A DNA stretch of 64,000 nucleotides from UBA2334 sp964396895 (GTDB lineage Bacteria > Pseudomonadota > Gammaproteobacteria > Burkholderiales > Burkholderiaceae_C). Every line of letters starts with the position of its first letter. Within the stretch, counting starts at the first letter, position 1. The stretch covers positions 15,744-79,743 of the forward strand of contig CAYNGJ010000019.1 of the NCBI GenBank assembly GCA_964396895.1, read 5' to 3'. Shown here one piece after another: positions 8,992 through 17,226 of the stretch. Position numbers and translations under genes: made by a program. The notes below the pieces were generated by a model, which worked only from the letters and a program-made list of their open reading frames with translations, had not been told where the DNA came from and did not search any database.

Positions 8992-9014
8992 TGGGGCAGC
9001 GCGCCCGCAGCGGT

Positions 9015-9941
9015 TCAGTCGGTTTTTTTCTGCAGGCGCTTGACCAGGCTGGAGGTGTCCCACCGCTGGCCGCCCATGCGTTGCACATCGGCATAGAACT
9101 GGTCCACCAGTGCGGTCACGGGCACTCGGGCACCGTTGCGGCGGGCTTCTTCCAGCACCAGTCCCAGGTCCTTGCGCATCCAGTCCACGGCAAAACCAAA
9201 TTCAAACTGGTCGGCCACCATGGTTTTGCCCCGGTTGTCCATTTGCCAGCTCTGGGCCGCGCCTTTGCCGATGACGTCGAGCACCAGGTTCATGTCCAGC
9301 CCGGCGTGCTGGCCAAAGGCCACCCCTTCGGCCAAGCCTTGCACCAGACCGGCAATGCAAATCTGGTTCACCATTTTGGCCAGTTGACCGGATCCCGAGT
9401 CGCCGATGCGCGTCACCGCACGGGAAAACGCCATGGCCACGGGCAGCATGTGGTCGAACGCAGCCACCTCGCCCCCGCACATGACGGTGAGCACGCCGTT
9501 TTCAGCGCCCGCCTGTCCGCCTGAGACGGGGGCATCCACAAACGACAGGCCCAGCTTCTGCGCCTCGGCGGCGAGTTCGCGGGCCACCGCGGCGGAGGCG
9601 GTGGTGTGGTCCACCATCACGGCACCGGGCTCCATGCCGGCGAAGGCCCCGTTGGGTCCCAGGGTGACGCCGCGCAGGTCGTCGTCGTTGCCCACGCAGC
9701 AGAACACCAGTTCAGCCCCCTGGGCGGCTTCGCGGGGGTTGGTGGCCATTTGTGCCCGCTCACCCAGCGCCAGTTCTTCACACCAGGCCATGGCTTTGGC
9801 CGTGGTGCGGTTGTAGACGGTGACCGCATGACCCGCTCTGGCCAGGTGGGCGGCCATGGGGTAACCCATGACACCCAGGCCCAGAAAGGCCACGCGGCGG
9901 GGGGGGCAGAACTCGTAGGTCTTGTGGCCGATGTGGCTCAT
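9015..9941 (-). CDS. NAD(P)-dependent beta-hydroxyacid dehydrogenase
   Basis: 308 residues of the 3-hydroxyisobutyrate dehydrogenase family, which also contains tartronate semialdehyde reductase (GlxR/GarR). The N-terminal Rossmann motif FLGLGVMGYPMAAHLARAG is at 19-37, the substrate-binding DAPVSGGQAGAENG is at 137-149, and the catalytic lysine is Lys189 in GSGQLAKMVNQ. Enzymes of this family reversibly oxidise small beta-hydroxy acids in the cytoplasm. The specific substrate is not clear. The start at 9941 lies a few bases from a dispersed AT-rich repeat. Confidence 0.88.
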   Translation of the reverse strand: MSHIGHKTYEFCPPRRVAFLGLGVMGYPMAAHLARAGHAVTVYNRTTAKAMAWCEELALGERAQMATNPREAAQGAELVFCCVGNDDDLRGVTLGPNGAFAGMEPGAVMVDHTTASAAVARELAAEAQKLGLSFVDAPVSGGQAGAENGVLTVMCGGEVAAFDHMLPVAMAFSRAVTRIGDSGSGQLAKMVNQICIAGLVQGLAEGVAFGQHAGLDMNLVLDVIGKGAAQSWQMDNRGKTMVADQFEFGFAVDWMRKDLGLVLEEARRNGARVPVTALVDQFYADVQRMGGQRWDTSSLVKRLQKKTD

Positions 9942-9954
9942 GGTTGTTTCCTGA

Positions 9955-10006
9955 AAATAATAGCTGAAAGCTGTTTATTGATAAGCGCTAGGCGTCAATT
10001 TTGTCA
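9955..10006 (+). repeat. AT-rich dispersed repeat, copy 1 (3' end of pilU)
   Basis: TAGC at 9961-9964, exactly 18 bases, then AAGCGCTAGGCG from 9983, followed by a T-rich run. This is the reference orientation for the family. It fills the gap between the dehydrogenase start and the pilU stop, and the pilU stop codon (10004-10006) lies at its right edge. Base composition is much lower in GC than the flanks. Confidence 0.8.
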
Positions 10007-11140
10007 AACAATTGACAGGTGCTCGGTCCCTGAAGACATGTCTTGCGTCTTGGCGCGCTGTGACTGGAGTTTGATTTGCAGCCGCAGGTCGTTGACCGAG
10101 TCGGCGTTGCGCAGCGCATCTTCGTAGGTGATGATGTTGCGCTCGTAGGCGTCGAACAGTGCCTGATCGAAAGTTTGCATACCCAGGTTGCGGCTCTTCT
10201 TCATGATCTCCTTGATTTCGGAGACCTCACCTTTGAAGATGAGGTCGGCGATCAGGGGGCTGTTGAGCATCACCTCCACCGCGGCATACCGGCCCTTGAA
10301 GTCCTGGCGCGGAATCAGCCGCTGCGACACCATGCCGCGCAGGTTCAGTGACAAGTCCATCAGCAGCTGAGTGCGGCGCTCTTCCGGGAAGAAGTTGATG
10401 ATGCGATCCAGCGCCTGGTTGGCGCTGTTGGCGTGCAGTGTGGCCATGCACAGGTGACCGGTTTCGGCAAAGGCCACGGCGTGTTCCATGGTTTCGCGGT
10501 CACGGATTTCGCCCATCAGGATCACGTCGGGGGCTTGGCGCAGCGTGTTTTTGAGGGCGGCTTCCCAGCTGTCGGTGTCCAGACCGATTTCGCGCTGCGT
10601 CACCACACAGTTCTTGTGCGCGTGCACAAATTCCACCGGGTCTTCCACGGTGATGATGTGGCCGTAAGAGTTTTCGTTGCGCCAGTCCACCATGGCGGCG
10701 AGGCTGGTGGACTTGCCCGATCCAGTGGCCCCCACCACGATGCACAGCCCGCGCTTGGACATGGCAATGTCCTTGAGCACGGCGGGCAGCGACAGGGTGT
10801 CGATGGTGGGCAGCACGGTGGGGATCACCCGCATGACCATGCCCACCTTGCCTTGTTGCACAAATGCGTTCACCCGGAAGCGGCCAATGGTCGCGGGGGC
10901 AATGGCGAAATTGCATTCCTTGGTGCGCTCGAACTCGGCGGCCTGCTTGTCGCTCATGACCGAGCGCGCCAGGGTGAGGGTGTGGCTGGGGGTCAGCGGT
11001 TGGGGGCTGACTTTGGTGACCTTGCCGTCCACCTTGATGGCCGGGGGAAACTCGGCCGTGATGAACAGGTCGCTGCCGCCTCTGCTCACGAGCAGACGCA
11101 GCAGGTCGTTGATGAATTTGGTGGCCTGATCGCGTTCCAT
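10004..11140 (-). CDS. pilU: Twitching motility ATPase PilU
   Basis: 378 residues, a PilT-type hexameric ATPase for type IV pilus retraction at the inner membrane. Visible are Walker A GATGSGKS at 137-144, the Asp box ITVEDPVEFVH, Walker B DVILMGEIRDRET, and the His box ETGHLCMATLHANSA. The sequence is closer to PilU than PilT (MERDQATKFINDLLRLLVSRGGSDLFI start and a long C-terminal tail past residue 340). It is the third gene of pilT - cyclic-nucleotide-binding gene - pilU on the minus strand, with gaps of 24 and 14 bases. The last codons run into a dispersed repeat that carries the stop. Confidence 0.95.
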   Translation of the reverse strand: MERDQATKFINDLLRLLVSRGGSDLFITAEFPPAIKVDGKVTKVSPQPLTPSHTLTLARSVMSDKQAAEFERTKECNFAIAPATIGRFRVNAFVQQGKVGMVMRVIPTVLPTIDTLSLPAVLKDIAMSKRGLCIVVGATGSGKSTSLAAMVDWRNENSYGHIITVEDPVEFVHAHKNCVVTQREIGLDTDSWEAALKNTLRQAPDVILMGEIRDRETMEHAVAFAETGHLCMATLHANSANQALDRIINFFPEERRTQLLMDLSLNLRGMVSQRLIPRQDFKGRYAAVEVMLNSPLIADLIFKGEVSEIKEIMKKSRNLGMQTFDQALFDAYERNIITYEDALRNADSVNDLRLQIKLQSQRAKTQDMSSGTEHLSIV

Positions 11141-11154
11141 GGTCGGCGTCCTGG

Positions 11155-11796
11155 TCAGGTCTTGCGGCCGCCGAGGCGGGCGCTCACCACACGCAGGCGC
11201 AAGGACAGCTTGCGGGCCAGCAGGGCAATCAGGGTGGCGGCGATCTGGGGCTCACCGGCAATCATGTGGTCCAGGCTTTCGGCGGTGATGACCGCTATCT
11301 GGCATTCCGAGCGGGTCACGCAGGTGGAAAAGCGCACCCCCCCGTCCAGCAACGACATTTCGCCCAGCATTTCCCCCTGTGACACGTTGGCCAGCACCAG
11401 CACCTCACCCCATTCCTGTTTGCGCACCACCGAAATGGCGCCCTTGAGCAGCACAAGGAGGTAGTCGCCGTGTTCGTCCTGCTGGATGATTTCTTGCTCG
11501 CCCGGCACGCTGGCGAACTGGATGTAGGGCGCCATGCGCTCCACCGACTGCCCCCCCAGGGAGGACATCATGGGGTCCAGCAGCCACAGCTTGCGCAACT
11601 GTGTCATGCCCTTTTTCTCGTCCATGGGCTCGGCCTTGACTTGACGAGCCCTGGCCGACCAGCCTGTGGCCTGGGGCAGCGCCGCCGCTTCTGCAGGGTC
11701 AAGCGCAAAAAAGCGGGATTCGCCTTCTTCGTGCGGCAAGCCTTCCTCGCCGGTGTTTTTCAGCAGCCCGAAGAAGCGGTTCTTGGTGGTTTTCAT
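11155..11796 (-). CDS. Cyclic nucleotide-binding domain protein between pilT and pilU
   Basis: 213 residues. The first 60 are variable (RFFGLL, then FFALDPAEAAALPQATGW). Residues about 75-200 form a CRP-type cyclic nucleotide-binding domain with GDYLLVLLKGAISVV and the phosphate-binding cassette-like GEMLGEMSLLDGGVRFSTCV. No helix-turn-helix follows, so it is a sensor or effector rather than a transcription factor. The cassette lacks the usual invariant Arg spacing, so ligand binding is uncertain. Its position, 24 bases after pilT and 14 before pilU, suggests it modulates pilus retraction in response to a nucleotide messenger. Confidence 0.8.
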   Translation of the reverse strand: MKTTKNRFFGLLKNTGEEGLPHEEGESRFFALDPAEAAALPQATGWSARARQVKAEPMDEKKGMTQLRKLWLLDPMMSSLGGQSVERMAPYIQFASVPGEQEIIQQDEHGDYLLVLLKGAISVVRKQEWGEVLVLANVSQGEMLGEMSLLDGGVRFSTCVTRSECQIAVITAESLDHMIAGEPQIAATLIALLARKLSLRLRVVSARLGGRKT

Positions 11797-11820
11797 GTAT
11801 TTTTTCTCCCTGTGTGTGCG

Positions 11821-12864
11821 TCAACCGGGGAAGTTGTCGGGGATTTTGGCCTTGCCCCTGGCTTCTGCCGAGCTGATGACGTTGCGCCGGACCAGGTCGG
11901 TCAGGTTTTGGTCCAGTGTCTGCATGCCCACGCTGTTGCCGGTCTGGATGGATGAGTACATCTGTGCCACCTTGGCCTCGCGGATGAGGTTGCGGATGGC
12001 GGGGGTGCCCAGCATGATTTCGTGGGCCGCCACACGGCCCTGGCCGTCTTTGGTCTTGCACAGTGTCTGGGAAATGACGGCTTGCAGCGACTCCGACAGC
12101 ATGGCGCGCACCATTTCTTTTTCTTCGGCGGGGAACACGTCAATGATGCGGTCAATGGTTTTGGCCGCGCTGCTGGTGTGCAGTGTGCCAAACACCAGGT
12201 GGCCGGTTTCGGCTGCGGTCATGGCCAGGCGGATGGTTTCCAAGTCGCGCATCTCGCCCACCAGGATGCAGTCGGGGTCTTCCCGCAGGGCAGAGCGCAG
12301 GGCGTTGGCAAAACTCAGGGTGTGCGGTCCGACCTCACGCTGGTTGACCAGGCACTTCTTCGATTCGTGCACAAACTCAATGGGGTCTTCCACTGTGAGC
12401 ACGTGTCCGTATTCGGTTTCGTTCAGGTGGTTGACCATGGCCGCCAGGGTGGTGGACTTGCCCGAACCCGTGGGCCCGGTCACCAGCACCAGACCCCGGG
12501 GTTTGAGGGCCAGATCGGCAAAAATTTTGGGACAGTTGAGTTGCTCCAGCGTCAGGATCTTGCTGGGGATGGTCCGAAACACCGCGCCCGCGCCCCGCTG
12601 CTGGTTGAAGGCATTGACCCGGAACCGTGCCAGCCCCTCGATTTCGAAGGAGAAATCCACCTCCAGGAACTCTTCATAATGCTTGCGCTGGGTGTCGTTC
12701 ATGATGTCGTACACCATGGCGTGGACCTGCTTGTGGTCCAGCGCATCGACGTTGATGCGGCGCACATCGCCATGCACCCGAATCATGGGCGGCAGCCCGG
12801 CCGACAAGTGAAGGTCTGACGCCTTGTTTTTGACGCTGAATGCCAGCAGTTGGGTGATGTCCAT
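11821..12864 (-). CDS. pilT: Type IV pilus retraction ATPase PilT
   Basis: 347 residues from the ATG at 12864, preceded by GAGGAAACCGGG. The start MDITQLLAFSVKNKASDLHLSAGLPPMIRVHGD is the standard PilT N-terminus. Walker A GPTGSGKS is at 130-137, the Asp box LTVEDPIEFVHESKK and Walker B DCILVGEMRDLETI follow, then the His box ETGHLVFGTLHTSSA and the AIRNLIREAKVAQMYSS motif needed for retraction. It powers pilus disassembly for twitching motility. It is first in the pilT-cNMP-pilU operon and divergent from yggS, an arrangement common in pseudomonads and Burkholderiales. Confidence 0.97.
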   Translation of the reverse strand: MDITQLLAFSVKNKASDLHLSAGLPPMIRVHGDVRRINVDALDHKQVHAMVYDIMNDTQRKHYEEFLEVDFSFEIEGLARFRVNAFNQQRGAGAVFRTIPSKILTLEQLNCPKIFADLALKPRGLVLVTGPTGSGKSTTLAAMVNHLNETEYGHVLTVEDPIEFVHESKKCLVNQREVGPHTLSFANALRSALREDPDCILVGEMRDLETIRLAMTAAETGHLVFGTLHTSSAAKTIDRIIDVFPAEEKEMVRAMLSESLQAVISQTLCKTKDGQGRVAAHEIMLGTPAIRNLIREAKVAQMYSSIQTGNSVGMQTLDQNLTDLVRRNVISSAEARGKAKIPDNFPG

Positions 12865-12934
12865 CCCGGTTTCCTCATTGACGGTGTGAGACCAGGGCCA
12901 ACGCGCGCAAGGTGGCCCGAATTCGAGATTCATT

Positions 12935-13639
12935 ATGACGACGATTGACACCAACCTCCAGCAACTTCAGCAGCGCATCGCCCGCGCCTGTGCCACCACC
13001 CAACGCCCCGCGGACAGCGTGCAGCTGCTGGCCGTTTCCAAAACCTGCACGGCCGATGCGGTGGCCCAGGCCGTGGCCGCCGGCCAACGCCAGTTTGGTG
13101 AGAACTACATCCAAGAAGGGGTGGAAAAAATCCAGGCGCTGGCCAGCCACCCGCTGCGCGCGGCCCTGGTGTGGCACTGCATTGGGCCGGTGCAGGGCAA
13201 CAAAACCCGCCTGGTGGCCGAGCACTTCGATTGGGTGCAAACGGTGGACCGCCTCAAAATCGCCCAACGCCTGAGTGAGCAGCGCCCCGCACACCTGCCC
13301 CCGTTGCAGGTGTGCCTGCAGGTCAACCTGGATGGGGGCGCCAACAAGTCGGGCCTGGCCCCCGCCGACGTGCGTGCGCTGGCGCAGGCCGTGGCCGCGT
13401 TGCCGGGGCTGCGCTTGCGCGGGCTGATGTGCATTCCCGAGCCGACCTCAGATTTTGACGGGCAAAAGGCGCTGTTCACCAGCGCCAGGGCACTGTTTGA
13501 CTCGCTGAAAGACTGCTCCCCGCAATGGGACACGCTGTCCATGGGCATGAGCGACGACTTGGAGGCGGCCATTGCCGCTGGCAGCACCCTGGTACGGGTG
13601 GGGCGTGCGGTGTTCGGCGAACGCCCACCCAAGCCCTGA
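12935..13639 (+). CDS. yggS: YggS/PLPBP family pyridoxal phosphate homeostasis protein
   Basis: 234 residues, an alanine-racemase-like single TIM barrel. The PLP lysine is Lys36 in LLAVSKTCTADAV. FGENYIQEGVEKI and WHCIGPVQGNKTRLVAEH follow, and the C-terminal phosphate-binding loop is LSMGMSDDLEAAIAAGSTLVRVGRAVFG. The protein carries PLP and controls the free pool of the cofactor and amino acid balance; it has no known catalysis. The gene is divergent from pilT with about 70 bases between starts. Confidence 0.95.
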   Translation: MTTIDTNLQQLQQRIARACATTQRPADSVQLLAVSKTCTADAVAQAVAAGQRQFGENYIQEGVEKIQALASHPLRAALVWHCIGPVQGNKTRLVAEHFDWVQTVDRLKIAQRLSEQRPAHLPPLQVCLQVNLDGGANKSGLAPADVRALAQAVAALPGLRLRGLMCIPEPTSDFDGQKALFTSARALFDSLKDCSPQWDTLSMGMSDDLEAAIAAGSTLVRVGRAVFGERPPKP

Positions 13640-13693
13640 CGCCCTGTGCCACCCGCGTGGCGGGGGCGGTGGGTGCCCCGTGCCCAATCTGCG

Positions 13694-14266
13694 TCACTTG
13701 CCTTTGGTCATGGGGCCTGGCATGGGCTTGATGTTGCCGCAGTTGCTGGAGAGCCATTTGCCGCCACCGCTCATGGTCATGGTTTCGGGCTTGCCTTGGT
13801 GGGTGGTGTGGATTTTCATGTCCATGGTGTAGGCCGTGTCACCGGTGAAGGTGTAGGTGCCCTCACCCGTGGTGGGTGGGTTGGTGCACACGAACTTCAC
13901 CTTCATGCTGCTGCCCGTGCGTGAGCTGATGGTGGTCTGGCAATCACCCTCTTGTTGGCTGGGCATTTCGTTGCGGGCCGCCATGTCCGGGGTGATGCAG
14001 AGTTTCAGCGCCATGCCGCCACCCGCGCTGGCCGTGGGCAGGGTGACGCCTTGTTTGGCCATCATCTCTTCCATCATTTTCCGCTGGTCAGGCGGCATGG
14101 CCGCCATTTGCTTCTGGGCCTGCGCCATGGCCGCATCCATTTGCGCGTTGCCCCCCACCTTGTGGCTGATTTCCCATAACCCGGGCTTGGTGCTTTGGGC
14201 CTGGGCGGTGGACGCGAAAAGCGCCAAGGCAAATGTGACAACTGACAAGCAGCAACTGTGACTCAT
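13694..14266 (-). CDS. Exported DUF3617 family protein
   Basis: 190 residues from the ATG at 14266, which has an AAGGAGT ribosome-binding site. A signal peptide with cleavage after STAQA (about residue 23) is followed by TKPGLWEISHKVGGNAQMDAAMAQAQKQMAAMPPDQR and a Cys-containing core (LCITPDMAARNEMP, DCQTTI, KFVCTN) ending in a basic tail. These are hallmarks of DUF3617, periplasmic proteins of unknown function common in Proteobacteria. Residues 40-70 are Met/Gln-rich. It lies immediately downstream of the orphan fragment at 14326. Confidence 0.82.
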   Translation of the reverse strand: MSHSCCLSVVTFALALFASTAQAQSTKPGLWEISHKVGGNAQMDAAMAQAQKQMAAMPPDQRKMMEEMMAKQGVTLPTASAGGGMALKLCITPDMAARNEMPSQQEGDCQTTISSRTGSSMKVKFVCTNPPTTGEGTYTFTGDTAYTMDMKIHTTHQGKPETMTMSGGGKWLSSNCGNIKPMPGPMTKGK

Positions 14267-14325
14267 GAAGGACTCCTTGAAGGTTTTCAGATCTGGCGCA
14301 GGGACTTTCCGACAGACCGATTGAG

Positions 14326-14721
14326 TCACAGAAACGCCCCGAAATCCAATGCAATGGGATTGCCCACAACGTAGCCGCTGGATGTGTTCGAGAGTGGTGG
14401 CGGCGCATGATCGGAGGTCAGCAGCAGGCCGCTGCCAATTCCCAGTGCCGTTAGGGAACCATCGTAGAAAGACACGGATGGACTCAGCGATGGGGCAGGC
14501 GGATTGTTCAGCAACGCTTGGTGGGCTGCCGGGTCCTTGATAAGGGCCTGAATCTGTGCCGGGATCAGACCATCAAAGGGTGATCTGTCGCTGGAGGCCA
14601 TTCCATAGTGAAGCTGACCGGATCCGGTAACGACGGTCAGGCCAGGTTGGGTTGGCAGGAGCGCACCAATGACATCGATGGCATTTTGGCGTGTAGGATC
14701 AAAGGGGGTGAACGTCGGCAT
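14326..14721 (-). pseudogene. Orphan N-terminal fragment of a surface/RTX-type protein (possibly intact small gene)
   Basis: 131 residues: PFDPTRQNAIDVIGALLPTQPGLTVVTGSG, then SPSVSFYDGSLTALGIGSGLLLTSDHAPPPLSNTSSG, ending abruptly after GNPIALDFGAFL. The central segment resembles the N-terminal domain that I associate with long secreted calcium-binding proteins of betaproteobacteria, where several hundred more residues normally follow. No continuation is seen in any frame before the DUF3617 gene. I therefore read it as the remnant of a larger gene that has lost its 3' part, although a small expressed protein cannot be excluded. The RTX gene 176 bases upstream on the same strand supports an accessory secretion locus. 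Confidence 0.5.
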
Positions 14722-14824
14722 TCAGTGGGCTCCCTGGTGGTCAATCATTGACTGTTGTGACATGTTATATATCAGCCACCCATTTCCTCGCAACCGCATT
14801 TGATTGACGCAAGCCCTCCGCGCT

Positions 14825-14862
14825 GTGGCAAGGGGGTGCGCGTGCACGCACCCCCTTGCCAC
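14825..14862 (-). terminator. Strong hairpin downstream of the RTX gene
   Basis: Perfect 16-bp inverted repeat (GTGGCAAGGGGGTGCG and its complement) around a 6-base loop, starting 36 bases after the RTX stop at 14898. There is no T-tract on the minus strand, so it may be a transcript-stabilising 3' structure rather than a classical terminator. Confidence 0.6.
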
Positions 14863-14897
14863 CATGTCCATGAGACGGGCAGGGCATACCTCTGCCT

Positions 14898-16535
14898 TCA
14901 GACAGGCGTGTAGACCAGGCCCGACTGCGCCAATCCCACTAAGTCAACGCTGACCTTGTTGGCGTCCAACTGAGCGGCTGCGGCCAACATCGCCGCCTGG
15001 GTGTATGTGCCCGCTGTGATCAGCCCCGAGAGCGTGTCAACCAGCGTTGTGTCGGTGTCGCTGCCCAAGATGTTGCGCAGCAGCAGTTTGGCAAAGCTGG
15101 TGTTGTCTGCACCGCCAGCCAGACTGCTGACAATGCCGTTGGCAACCGCCAGGTCGGCCAAGCCGGACAGGGTCATGCCTCCATCGACCAAGCCCACCAC
15201 CGTGCCCACCAAGGCCTTGTTTTGCAAGGCGGTCCGGCCAGCCAAAGCACCCAACAGCAGCGCGGTGGTGCCCGCAGAACCATCGGTGTCGAACGCCACA
15301 CGTTCGTCACGGAAAGCCAGTCTTTCAATGTTGACAAGAGTGTCCGTGCCTTCCGCCGTGGATGTCACAGTGAGGCCTGTGCTGGTCTTGGTCACGGTGT
15401 ACGCCGTGCGTGAGTTGATGTATTGCGCGGTGTCCCTGCCTGCACCACCGTCAATCACATCATCACCCGCATCGCCACGGAACCAGTTGTTCATTGCGTC
15501 GCCTGTCAAGGTGTCGGCAAAAGCCGACCCGCGCACGCCTTCGAAGCTGGTGAACGTGTCGTTGCCGGCCGCGCCTGTGGCGGTGCCAAGAGCCAAGTTG
15601 ACGATTACGTTGCCGCTGGAGTTGTGGTACAGCAGCCAATCGAAGCCAGCACCACCGTCCATGTTGTCGTCGCCATTGCGCCCCTCAACCAAATTGCTAT
15701 TGGCATCGCCCACAATAGTGTCGTTGTACGCGGAGCCACGTACCTCAGTGATGTTGGCCAGGGAGTCTGTGCCGCCCCAACCATCCTGCGCAATACCTGT
15801 TGACAGGTTCACTGAGACGGCAGCAGGTGAGGTGTCATAACTTGCTCGGTTTTGCCCACCTTTGCCGTCGATGGTGTCATTGCCCGCTCGTCCTTCGAAC
15901 GATTCGTACAAGGTGGCATCCGCACTACCGGTCAAGATGTCATCATGGTTAGATCCAAAAACTTCTTCGATGCTGATCAGTGTGTCGGTACCGCCGAAGC
16001 CGTCCGATGCCGTGCCGTTGCCAAGGCCGCCCAAGGTGACAACTACCCCGGTGGGGCTGGTGTCGTAGTAGGCGCGGTCATATCCGGTGCCACCGTTGAT
16101 GGTGTCGTTTCCCGCCAGACCACGAAAGCCCTCAAAGCCATCGGTGGCACTGCTCCCGTTGGCTGGATTGCCACCCGTCAGGATGTCATCCAATCGGCTG
16201 CCTGTGATGATTTCGATACTGATCAGTGTGTCGGTATCGCCCCAGTTGTCAGTCGCGGTACCTGCCTGGAGGTTGACATTGACACCGCTGCCGGTGGGTT
16301 GTTTGGTGCCACCATCGTTGTCGGTACTGCTATAGGTCACGGCATCAAAGCCTGCACCGCCGTTCAGTGTGTCATTGCCCGAGCCGCCTGAGAGCAAATC
16401 ATTGCCATCGCTGCCGTTCAATGCGTCATTGCCAGCCAGTCCGTTGAGGGTGTCATTGCCCGCCAACCCGTCAATGACGTCGTCGGTAGCACTGCCGGTC
16501 AGTGTGTCGTTACCTGTAGTTCCAGTGATGTTCAT
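14898..16535 (-). CDS. RTX calcium-binding repeat protein, probably type I secreted
   Basis: 545 residues that begin directly with hemolysin-type nonapeptide repeats: NDTLTGSATDDVIDGLAGNDTLNGLAGND. Further GGxGxDxxx blocks are interspersed with longer units (about 60 residues) of the form YYDTSPTGVVVTLG...DGFGGTDTLISIEEVFGSNHDDILTG, repeated four or five times up to about residue 370. The last 120 residues (LLLGALAGRTALQNKALVGTVVGL...DLVGLAQSGLVYTPV) look like the C-terminal secretion region of type I substrates. No signal peptide is present. The product should fold on calcium outside the cell. No T1SS transporter genes are in the window. An AAGGGAGAA ribosome-binding site precedes the ATG. 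Confidence 0.88.
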   Translation of the reverse strand: MNITGTTGNDTLTGSATDDVIDGLAGNDTLNGLAGNDALNGSDGNDLLSGGSGNDTLNGGAGFDAVTYSSTDNDGGTKQPTGSGVNVNLQAGTATDNWGDTDTLISIEIITGSRLDDILTGGNPANGSSATDGFEGFRGLAGNDTINGGTGYDRAYYDTSPTGVVVTLGGLGNGTASDGFGGTDTLISIEEVFGSNHDDILTGSADATLYESFEGRAGNDTIDGKGGQNRASYDTSPAAVSVNLSTGIAQDGWGGTDSLANITEVRGSAYNDTIVGDANSNLVEGRNGDDNMDGGAGFDWLLYHNSSGNVIVNLALGTATGAAGNDTFTSFEGVRGSAFADTLTGDAMNNWFRGDAGDDVIDGGAGRDTAQYINSRTAYTVTKTSTGLTVTSTAEGTDTLVNIERLAFRDERVAFDTDGSAGTTALLLGALAGRTALQNKALVGTVVGLVDGGMTLSGLADLAVANGIVSSLAGGADNTSFAKLLLRNILGSDTDTTLVDTLSGLITAGTYTQAAMLAAAAQLDANKVSVDLVGLAQSGLVYTPV

Positions 16536-16565
16536 GAAGTTCTCCCTTGGGTTGGTTGGTTTCGG

Positions 16566-16596
16566 AATCGACAGCCTATGAGAACCTCAGTCGATT
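16566..16596. promoter_or_regulatory. Inverted repeat upstream of the RTX gene
   Basis: AATCGAC at 16566-16572 and GTCGATT at 16590-16596, 17 bases apart, 31-61 bases upstream of the RTX start. The position suits an operator or a 5' UTR stem. No regulator can be named. Confidence 0.4.
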
Positions 16597-16738
16597 GCAC
16601 ATCCCCCAAAAGGGTGATGTCGGCATAAACGCCACTCCGCATAGACCCTGAGTGTCTGCCGGCATGCGGGTGCTTATGCTGTTGAGCCAACGGCTGCCTG
16701 CGGTGGGCAGCCGGGTTGTGTTTTCACAGGGGGGGGTT

Positions 16739-17107
16739 ATGCGCAATTGGGTCTCGGGGGTGTTGATGGTGCCGGTGCTGGCGGTGGCGCAGGCGGGTTT
16801 TCCGACGGAGTTTCCGGAAGGGGCGGCGGTGCTGGCGCCCTCTGAACTCCAAAAGCGGCTCACCGGGCAGGTGGTCAACATGACCTACGCCAATGGCACC
16901 AAAGTGAGGGTGGAATACAAAGACACTTACGCTTACCTCAATACGGGCAATGCCCAAGACTCGGGCAAATGGCGCACAGAAGGTTCTCAGGTCTGTATTG
17001 ATTGGGCCAGGTTCACGGCGGTGTGCTTTGAAGTTCGAGACGTGAAAGGGACTCTGTATGCCAAGCGGACGGCCAATGGAGAAATCGTCGCCATGCCGCT
17101 GCAGTAG
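16739..17107 (+). CDS. Small exported protein of unknown function
   Basis: 122 residues from the ATG at 16739, chosen because it begins a signal peptide (MRNWVSGVLMVPVLAVAQA, cleavage near residue 19) and has a G-rich ribosome-binding site. The mature part has LTGQVVNMTYANGTKVRVEYKDTYAYLNTG, then SGKWRTEGSQVCIDWARFTAVCFEVRDV with two cysteines that could form a disulfide, and ends GEIVAMPLQ. I do not recognise a named family. The pattern looks like a small beta-rich periplasmic domain. Confidence 0.65.
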   Translation: MRNWVSGVLMVPVLAVAQAGFPTEFPEGAAVLAPSELQKRLTGQVVNMTYANGTKVRVEYKDTYAYLNTGNAQDSGKWRTEGSQVCIDWARFTAVCFEVRDVKGTLYAKRTANGEIVAMPLQ

Positions 17108-17226
17108 CCGTTGAACTGTTGAAGGGGTGAGGTGGTGGGCACTGCCAAAGGGCAATGCCCAATGGTCTGTCTTGACGGGATGGGCGGGCTGAACAAATGC
17201 CTGCGCAAGACAGCCGCTTCCGGCTC

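Noticed and set aside
14898..16535. Repetitive pattern that could be mistaken for a CRISPR or satellite array
   Set aside because: The periodicity follows the codons of RTX nonapeptide repeats, and units vary in length and sequence. There are no spacers.
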